Source: Rachicladosporium sp. CCFEE 5018 (Eukaryota > Ascomycota > Dothideomycetes > Cladosporiales > Cladosporiaceae). From it: 14,950 bases of DNA. The stretch spans positions 398,419-413,368 of the forward strand of contig KZ111150.1 of the NCBI GenBank assembly GCA_002077045.2, written 5' to 3'. The translations under genes were made by a program, and so were the position numbers. Below, in pieces: positions 8,235 to 14,950 of this stretch. The notes beneath the pieces were generated by a model. That model did not search any database. It had not been told where the DNA came from and worked only from the letters and a program-made list of their open reading frames with translations. How positions within the stretch are numbered: the stretch's first letter is position 1; every line of letters begins with the position of its first letter.

Positions 8235-11200
8235 CTAAACTGCCGCCGCTCCCTCAACCACCTCCCCCTTCCCCTTTCCAAAATCCGTCTTCCCCTCTCC
8301 ATCCTCATCCTCCACCCCCAACCACCCATGCGCCATCACGCCCTGAATCCCAATCCTCGCCTCGACATCCCGTTCCAGACACTTCCGAATAAGATCGATG
8401 CAGCCGTCGCCCGTTCCGTCGTCGCTGCCAAAGACCCACGGAACGCGGAGGTCATGGTCCATAATCTCGTCAATACTGTAGAATGGATTTTCTTTGTAGA
8501 CGATCGTGTATAGCAAGATGCCGAGGGCCCAGACGTCCTGTTCTTTGCCGCGGTAAGGTTTGCCGGATAGGACTTCGGGCGCAGCGTAGTCTATGGTTCC
8601 GACGAATACGTCGAAGGGACCGTTTTTGATGTATGCTGCTGAGCCGAAGTCGACTAGTTTGACTTGTCCGGCGCCGTCGAGGATGACATTTTCGTCTTTG
8701 ATATCTCTGTGCACGACTCTGGCCGTGATGTGCAGATGATGCAGCGCTAGGGCCACTTGGCGGAAGATTTTGCGGCATTCGGCTTCAGACATGGTGACGC
8801 GGAGTTCGATGTAATCGAACAGGTCCATACCTGGCAGGCCGTGGGGGAGCATCTCAATGTAGTAGTTCACCTCGTCTTCGAAGAAGTCGGCCATGGAAAC
8901 GATGTTGGGATGCTGCATCCCCTCCCGGCGCAGGTAGTCGAGGACGTGGATTTCCAGGGGTACGGTACCGAGGCGGCGGTCGCGGTGCCAGGTGTCGACT
9001 AGGATGCGGCGCTTGGTGACGAATTTGATGACCATCTTATTGGCTTTTGGGGTGTTGTAGCGGGCTAGCTTGACTTGGCCGTAGGCTCCTGCGCCCATTT
9101 CTTCGAGAATGGTGAAGTCTTGGATGCGTTTCTTGACTATATGAGGGGCGCCTGCGGCTAGGAGGTCAGGCGAAGGGTGCTCGAAGGGCTCGGAGTCTGG
9201 GGTGGAGGTTATGGGGTGAGTGTCTGCCGCATCTTCGGAGGCAGCGTAGGCGAGTTGGCGAGTCAGCTTGTTACCTGTCGAAGTCTTGCTACTTTGGGGC
9301 GTGTCGGCTTCGGCTGTGTCGGTTGAAGAGGCGGAGCTGGACTTTGCGCTCGGGCGGAGTGAAGGGACTGGCTGTGAAGGAGGCGTGTTGGGGCGGGAAG
9401 GCGCTGGTGGAGGTCCGATGCCGTGGTTGACAGCGTGGAGCTGTCTGCTATACGTGATCCATAGCGCAAAGACGACTTCGCTGCCGGGCATTGTGGCAAT
9501 GGCTTCCTCCTCGATTACGGTCTCATTGTAGATAGGGTCACGATCCGACTTTACTACCCGCATCTGCAGATCGATCATGATCTCGGCGCCGTCTCTGTGC
9601 TTTGCTGGCAATCCACTAGGTCGGAGGAAGTAGGCTGCGGCGTCTGCACTCCCTTCACGCATGGCAAGCAGAGCTCGCGCTCGTCGAAAGGAGTGCTCTG
9701 GGATCACGATGCCATCCACCAATGCGATCCTATCTTCATCAGTCATGATCCGCAAGACCTTGTCAAATCCAGGTATGAGATCAGTGATCTGCATGCCATC
9801 TGGGTCTGGATGTCCGAAAAGTGCAGCCGAAAACACACTGTTGCTACTGCTGATCCTCATACTCGCAGGATTCAACACCATGATTCCAGCGATATGCGGG
9901 AAGCTCGACACTCTGAAACTGCTCTCTCCAGGTATCTGATCCACGGTGACGGGGATCGAGATCGAGTTGCTGGTCCTTGCTGTGAATCTCCGGAGCCTCG
10001 CCACAGCATCATAGTCTAGCGCGCCGGTATGCGTTCCAGCCAGCTTCGGGAAACTTGGCATTAGCTTCTGCACATCCATCCCACGTCTGACCCTCTCAAT
10101 ACCCCAGATGGGCTCGATGTCTCCAGTGCCCTTGACAACAGATCCGATCTCGTCGACAGTGAGAAACGCCACATCCTCCGCGATCTCTTCGAGCACCCAG
10201 ATCAGCCCACCACTCTTCTCCTTGACCCACAGCGAAGCACTTCCGTAAGTGCCGTTCATCTTCTTGATCGGCACCACATCACCACAGAGTAAGACGCCGC
10301 GACTCTTACTCGGCAGATGATTAGGTGACTGCGTAGGTGGGGGCGGCTTGACGCCGTTTTCGGATTTACTTCGCCGTGACTGGTAGGTCTCGCGTGAAGG
10401 TGGCTTCGAGAGAAGCTTAGCAGTGACTCCATTGCCCATGCCCGCAAGACTTTTGCTGGGACTGCTCTTGCGACTCACCGGAGACTGCTGTTTCTGCTGA
10501 TGATTCGACTGTCTGGCTGCTGTCCCGGCTTCGGGGTTTCTCAGCTTTTCTTCAAGCCACCCTCGGCGCTCTTCAGAGATGACCTCCGTGATGGCGAGTT
10601 TGCGGACTTCGGCGCGGGTGACACCGAAGATGAGGCAGGCAAGGTCATTAGCCGCCGTAATCGTCCACGGCGCTACGCCTTCGGTTGTAAAGATTGCTTG
10701 AGGATTCTTAGGGTTGCGTTGGCCATGTGGCGCTCTCTCGAGAATTGTATTGGCACGAACAGGCTGGGGTACTGTGGGCGCGTTAGGTGGAGAAATGTTC
10801 GATGGCTTACGCTGTGACGCATGATACGGCTGTGCCATTGCTTCAGTCAATCGATGCTGCAGTGAGAGTCCCGATGTGTCTGTGAATGTCCTCTTGAGCG
10901 ACGATTTTCCAGGCCCGAATCGTGTCATGTCAGATGGCATCAGTTCGTCCGATGTTGTCTGTGACAGTTGCGGCGACAGAAGCTCCATACTATCTCCTTG
11001 CGGGGTACCCAAGTTCGCAGGCGATATTGCTTTCTCACTTGCGGTCTCTGGATCCTCGACCAGCACACTCGGCGATAGGGGACCATTCGGGCTTTCGACC
11101 ATTCGTTCACTGGCAGGCAGGAAGCTCTTGTCAAAGACGTTATCATGCGCCAGATGTGCTGGACCAGTCAGCGGTCCAGTGTGGATGCCTAGCCCTGCCT

Positions 11201-12112
11201 CATGCACGGACTCCGGACCCATCATGTTGGCCTTCTGCAAGAGCTCCATCATAGCCAGCAGCTCCTCATCCCCAGCCAATCGCGCCTGCGCACTCGCAAT
11301 GCGAGGCGAGGACGCAGCCCAACCGAGCTTGTCCCGCATGAAGTCGATACTTCGCTTCAGGACCTGCTGTCGATTCGCCAGGGACTCGCTACTTTGATGG
11401 GTGAAGGAGAACGAGTGCAGGGACTCGGAGGGAAACCGGGTGAGATCCTCGCCGAATGGAAGCGAAGGGGAGAGCGGGCCAGAGATGAGCGATTGAGAAG
11501 TCTTGCGACTGGGAGCCGCAGAACCTGAGGCAGATCGAGTGTCGCCCGGTCGGGGATTGGAAAGACTTATTGGTGGAGGCTGTTGCCGGATCCTTCGCAG
11601 ACCAGTATCTCGTTCTGCACTTAGCACAGGCGACCTGTATTCAACGTTTGTGTTAGTCTCGAGTGACTCATTCACTACCACCTCCACGTGGCTTGCACCG
11701 CTTGAACTCCTATGCCGTACAGCAAACCACCCATATTCATTCATATTGTCTACGCACCTGCTAAGATCATGCTCGCCAGCATTCCTGTCCACGCTCAGCC
11801 TCGGCTTAGGCACAGGTATATCCCCTCTCAAACTACTACTGCTACTCCTCCCACTCAGCAAGTCCGCCGAAGACCTCGCCCTCGGCAGCTGCAACGATGT
11901 TATCGGTCCAGGTGAAGTCGCCGGATCATTGATCGCCTTCGCGTCCGCAGTGAGACGTGGTAGATCTGTCAAGCGAAGAGGTATATGTTAGAAGAAAGCC
12001 ATGCAACCATGTGGGTACTAGCAAGCATGCCACAGGATATGGGTGCAGGGACCGAGCATCACCTGCTGGTATGCGACTCACCATCTTCCCTCGCACCTAT
12101 CGGCGAAGTCAT
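8235..12112 (-). CDS. PSK1: PAS-domain serine/threonine kinase (Psk1/Psk2 family)
   Basis: PAS kinases couple nutrient state to sugar storage and translation; yeast Psk1/Psk2 phosphorylate Ugp1 and translation factors. I model three exons, 12112-12082, 11965-11758 and 11634-8235, giving 1212 residues. The N-terminal third is Ser/Pro-rich with a conserved-looking helix (VLKRSIDFMRDKLGW). A PAS domain starts near 394 (QAIFTTEGVAPWTITAAND) and seems split by a Ser/Gln/Lys-rich insertion before GSASLWVKEKSGGLIWVLEE (about 545-565). A second PAS-like region spans about 640-811. The kinase domain covers about 919-1184: Gly loop GAGAYG (926-931), Lys949 in MVIKFV, HRD at 1054-1056 in VVHRDIKDEN, DFG at 1074-1076, then YAAPEVLSG. 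All catalytic residues are present, so it should be active. The start MTSPIGARED is joined by a phase-1 intron to DLPRLTADA. The frame stays open upstream to an ATG at 12320-12322, an alternative start. It is convergent with eS7. Confidence 0.9.
11635..11757 (-). other. PAS kinase intron 2 (stop-free, 3n)
   Basis: 123 nt with donor GTGCGT, branch GACTAAC (complement of 11652-11658) and acceptor ATACAG, all read on the minus strand. It is an exact multiple of three without an in-frame stop, so naive translation reads through it and adds 41 residues. Splicing gives HDLSRSPVLSAERD. Confidence 0.82.
11966..12081 (-). other. PAS kinase intron 1
   Basis: 116 nt with donor GTGAGT, branch TTCTAAC (complement of 11987-11993) and acceptor TTGACAG on the minus strand. 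It is phase 1 and joins GARED to DLPRLT. It explains why the long frame upstream of exon 2 begins only with a TTG at 11972, inside this intron. Confidence 0.85.
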
Positions 12113-12875
12113 GCTCCACGCGCAGTGCGGTGGCCTCGTGACTGCCTCTGCCTCACCCACCCGCCTTATGTCTTTTGATACTCTACGACCAAGCGATGGG
12201 TTGTGTGTTACACCCGCTCGGCAGGCAACACGTGGGTATGCACGAATGCGAGGCTGACTCAGTCTGTCTGCCTCGTGTATTGATCGATTCGCTTGCAAAG
12301 TATACCTCAAGGCGCTCTTCAACAGCAGGCAGCGCTAATACAGATAGTAACCTCCGCTTTATGAATGTATAAAGATTCTCTTCACGCAACTCCTCGACGT
12401 CTCTCAAGAAAGAACAAAAAGAATGCCCGACGCGGTGATGTCGCCGTGCAGGGCTGCAAAGGCACGATCTTGTGTGGAGAGTATGCCCGAGCCGACCATA
12501 GGGTGGGGCAAAATTTGGCTCGTTTGGCTGCAGCATCCCGGATGACACGCAGAAGTCTATTTGCTCCGGAGACGTGTCTGGCCGGAGGGTTGTTGGGAAT
12601 GGGCTGTCGTTGATGATAAGAAGATGGCCATATGGTCTAGATGCAGCGACTGATGGTGAGCTGTTGAGATGGTTGCTAGCATTGAATTGATGGACTCGAT
12701 TGGCGAGACAAGAGACAGTATCGAGCGTCCATGTTCGTCGGCGTTAATCATGCTATGTCCGTAATATGCAGTCCGTTGGATGTGTATGCAGTGAAGCATA
12801 ATCATTCCGTCGATATCTCATCCCAGTCACACCTACCAATGTTCTCATAACGCCCCCATCCCAGAATCACACACA
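12113..12875. promoter_or_regulatory. PAS kinase promoter/leader and F-box gene 3' flank
   Basis: 763 bases between the PAS kinase start and the F-box stop; both genes read leftward. It must hold the F-box gene 3' UTR on the right and the PAS kinase promoter on the left. A CACGTG box lies at 12229-12234, about 120 bases before the kinase ATG. Short open frames occur on both strands, but none has recognisable content. Confidence 0.45.
12229..12234. promoter_or_regulatory. CACGTG E-box upstream of the PAS kinase
   Basis: A perfect CACGTG palindrome about 120 bases upstream of the proposed kinase ATG. If translation instead starts at 12322, it would be coding. Function is inferred from position only. 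Confidence 0.3.
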
Positions 12876-14950
12876 TCACATCACAGCGCAGCCCCCGCTT
12901 CTGGCCCTTCGCCTCCTTCCACCCCCAACGCCACTCCCCAGACTCTCCTCTTCATCTGCATGCATCATAGCCGCCTCCCTCGCCCTCCTTCTTCGCCTCC
13001 TTGAACCAGCTCCCACAGCTCCAGCCTCCTCCTGCGCTATCATGAATTCCGCCCACTTCCTCTCCAGCTTCCGAGCCGACACGAAGTCGCCCCTCATCAC
13101 CCGCTTCGTGTGTTCTTCCACAGTTGGCTGATAGGTGTAGAAGCACTTTAGTTGAATGACTTCTGACGGGTATGAATGCTCGCGTACGACGTGAATACGC
13201 GGAGTCGTGGGAATGTGCTCGACCGAGGAGCTGGCTGAGGGAACCGTCGAGGCGACGATCGCGCGCTCGAGAGGCGGCAGCTCAGCGGCACGAGTGGTGG
13301 TGAAGACTTCTGCGTTTCGCGACAAGACTTCGCGCACGCCGGTCCAGGTCACATTCTGGCAATCGTAGGCTACGAGACGCAAGCCTGTTGCTGGTCTGAA
13401 GATCTCGTTGTCGATTATGAGACTTCGAGGCGTACGCTCACGCATTAGCGCGGCAGCTTCGGTGAGCACGAGATCTGAGATGCGCGTGTTGTCCATGTCT
13501 ACCGAACGTAAGTTCCGGCAAGCGCGGAAGACTGCCAGCATGCCTGTGTCACCGAATTGCTCGCAGTATGACACGCTGAGATGGCGTAATCGTGAGGCAC
13601 AGGGTGAGCTGGCAAGGCTCTGTAAGACTGCATTGGAGAGCTGGTCGAGCTCTTCCAGATCGAGGTGAGTGAGATTGGGAGTGGTTGGAAGCAGCTCAGT
13701 CAAGGTTGCATCGACAATACCGTTAAGCTTCGAGAGCTGCAGCCCCTCGATCTCAGGGAGGTTGTTGACGAAAGTGCGAATACCTTGGTCAGTGATGCCA
13801 CGACATCTTGTGAGATCCAGATGCTTCAGCCGTCGAGGTGGTACTTGAGGTCGTCCGGTCATCAAATCAACGTCCGGTGTGGTACCTTCGATCAACACTG
13901 CGAGAGATTCGTCTGTAAGACTATCGCAATTCATCAAGATCAGTCGCTCCAGCGTGTTGCGCTCAAACAACTCCTGCATGAACTCGACATCCTCCCAGCC
14001 AGTCACTTCGCCTGCTCGAAGATCTTTCAGCCCAGGACAGGCTTCGACAACCCTTCGAAGACCTCGCGTGTCGATGTTGTTGCACCATGACACGTCCAGA
14101 TACTCCAGCTTCGGGCAGTGGCTGGCGATGATCCGCATGGCAGAGTTCGTCGCTCCAGCAAGGCCAGACAAGTTGACATGCACAAGTCGGCTGTTCGATA
14201 GTAAGAAGCTGCGGATCGCAGTCCGATCAATCTTGCAGCCCTGCAATGAGAAGTTCTCCAGATTCGTGCAGGCATCCGAAAGACCTTTAGCGTGCCATCG
14301 CTCTCTCAGTTGTACGCAGCCGCGCAGATTGAGATCTCGCACAAATGGCCCAGCATTAGTGATGATCCTCACCAACGCATCTGCAGGTATGTCTTGATAG
14401 AAGGCCGCAGTGTCCAAATTCGCCCACAGTTGACCGTCAAAGCACATCTTCTGCCACTCCTTTGACACTGACGAGCATTGCACTACCTCGCGAGGCTCAA
14501 GATATCGTAGGATCTGCATTCTGATCTCCGTGGGCATGTCCCGCCAGAAATTGAGCTGTTTCCGCTGTGGTGCAGCTACAATGTCTACTCCAGCGAAGTA
14601 GTCTTCGCTGACTGTCGTGATGCCAGAGGGCGTCCCCGGTCGCACCGCGCTGACGCCGGCGGGCATCGCTGCAGAGCTCTTCGTACTCAGATTGGACAAA
14701 GCCCGCACTCGAGTCCGTTGTGGTATCTGAAGACCAGGAGTATTGGCGCCCGACGTAGGTGCGGTGGAGTACCCATTCGAAGTTTCCGAGGTCAACGAAG
14801 TGCCAAGAGAAGCCTCATAGTTCGTCGCTGCCGAGCTGAGTGATAGACACGAGACAGAAGCTTTGCCAGAGCCGGTGTATGTCCTCGCTCGTGCTCTTCC
14901 CGCGCTCCCGATCGATTGTGATGAGGAGATGCGATGCAGTCTTGCTACCA
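12876..14950 (-). CDS. F-box/leucine-rich-repeat protein with C-terminal CaaX box, 5' partial
   Basis: F-box/LRR proteins select substrates for SCF ubiquitin ligases: the F-box binds Skp1 and the repeats bind the target. The frame is open from the right edge, so the start lies outside the window; about 690 residues are visible without an intron. Residues 1 to about 130 are Ser/Thr/Arg-rich and probably disordered. The F-box is at about 132-178 (NFWRDMPTEIRMQILRYLEP, then VSKEWQKMCFDGQLW). Cysteine-type LRRs follow to about 560, for example LRDL-like RDLNLRGCVQL, LEYLDVSWCNNIDTRGLR, LKHLDLTRCRGITDQGI and LRHLSVSYCEQFGDTGM. The tail is basic (RRRRRRAREA, then GGGRRRRARSGG) and ends C-A-V-M, a CaaX prenylation motif with Met favouring farnesylation. 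Similar domain order occurs in yeast Grr1, fission yeast Pof2 and mammalian FBXL2/FBXL20; the last two also carry CaaX boxes. I cannot decide the ortholog, so I give no symbol. Confidence 0.88.
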   Translation of the reverse strand, partial: VARLHRISSSQSIGSAGRARARTYTGSGKASVSCLSLSSAATNYEASLGTSLTSETSNGYSTAPTSGANTPGLQIPQRTRVRALSNLSTKSSAAMPAGVSAVRPGTPSGITTVSEDYFAGVDIVAAPQRKQLNFWRDMPTEIRMQILRYLEPREVVQCSSVSKEWQKMCFDGQLWANLDTAAFYQDIPADALVRIITNAGPFVRDLNLRGCVQLRERWHAKGLSDACTNLENFSLQGCKIDRTAIRSFLLSNSRLVHVNLSGLAGATNSAMRIIASHCPKLEYLDVSWCNNIDTRGLRRVVEACPGLKDLRAGEVTGWEDVEFMQELFERNTLERLILMNCDSLTDESLAVLIEGTTPDVDLMTGRPQVPPRRLKHLDLTRCRGITDQGIRTFVNNLPEIEGLQLSKLNGIVDATLTELLPTTPNLTHLDLEELDQLSNAVLQSLASSPCASRLRHLSVSYCEQFGDTGMLAVFRACRNLRSVDMDNTRISDLVLTEAAALMRERTPRSLIIDNEIFRPATGLRLVAYDCQNVTWTGVREVLSRNAEVFTTTRAAELPPLERAIVASTVPSASSSVEHIPTTPRIHVVREHSYPSEVIQLKCFYTYQPTVEEHTKRVMRGDFVSARKLERKWAEFMIAQEEAGAVGAGSRRRRRRAREAAMMHADEEESLGSGVGGGRRRRARSGGCAVM

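Noticed and set aside
11972..11972. TTG as the start of the PAS kinase
   Set aside because: It lies inside intron 1, seven bases before the splice acceptor's end; splicing to an upstream ATG exon is better supported.
12183..12548. A 121-codon minus-strand frame in the PAS kinase promoter
   Set aside because: No recognisable domain, a Cys/His/Arg-rich composition typical of non-coding sequence, and overlap with the likely promoter.
14795..14795. TTG as the start of the F-box protein
   Set aside because: The same frame continues open to the right edge with Ser/Thr-rich coding-like sequence, so the gene is simply cut by the window.
1..14950. tRNA or rRNA genes, CRISPR arrays, transposons, secondary-metabolite or defence clusters
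   Set aside because: No gap between genes showed tRNA boxes, long repeats, terminal inverted repeats or transposase-like frames; the gene set is ordinary fungal housekeeping and regulation. I read by eye, so short or diverged elements could be missed.

Overview
The window reads as nuclear DNA of a filamentous ascomycete (Pezizomycotina). Exons are separated by short introns (60-173 nt) with GT..AG ends and CTAAC/CTGAC-type branch sites. Genes are about 0.4-0.9 kb apart on both strands, base composition is balanced, and the protein set is typically fungal: a membrane-anchored BAG protein, a Hos4-like ankyrin protein and a Psk-type PAS kinase. A Dothideomycete is plausible, but that is an inference from general protein style.

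Layout from left to right. (1) Positions 1 to about 943, minus strand: a ubiquitin-like/BAG-domain co-chaperone with a membrane segment; its 3' end runs off the left edge and its first exon is unresolved. (2) 1383-2247, plus: ribosomal protein uL13 in four exons, divergent from gene 1 across a short promoter carrying two CACGTG boxes. (3) 3152-6535, plus: a single-exon 1127-residue ankyrin protein resembling Hos4 of the Set3 histone deacetylase complex. (4) 6913-7754, plus: ribosomal protein eS7 in three exons. (5) 8235-12112, minus: a PAS-domain protein kinase of the Psk1/Psk2 family in three exons, convergent with eS7. (6) 12876 to the right edge, minus: an F-box/leucine-rich-repeat protein, open at its 5' end, finishing in a CaaX prenylation motif.

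The genes form no operon or cluster pathway. They are housekeeping and regulatory genes: two cytosolic ribosomal proteins, a chromatin regulator, a nutrient-sensing kinase, a chaperone cofactor and a ubiquitin-ligase adaptor. I found no RNA gene, transposon, CRISPR array or sign of horizontal transfer. The points most worth checking are the CaaX box on the F-box protein, a stop-free intron of length divisible by three in the PAS kinase, the hidden first exon of the BAG gene, an upstream ORF whose stop overlaps the HOS4-like start codon, and CACGTG boxes that I saw only outside exons.
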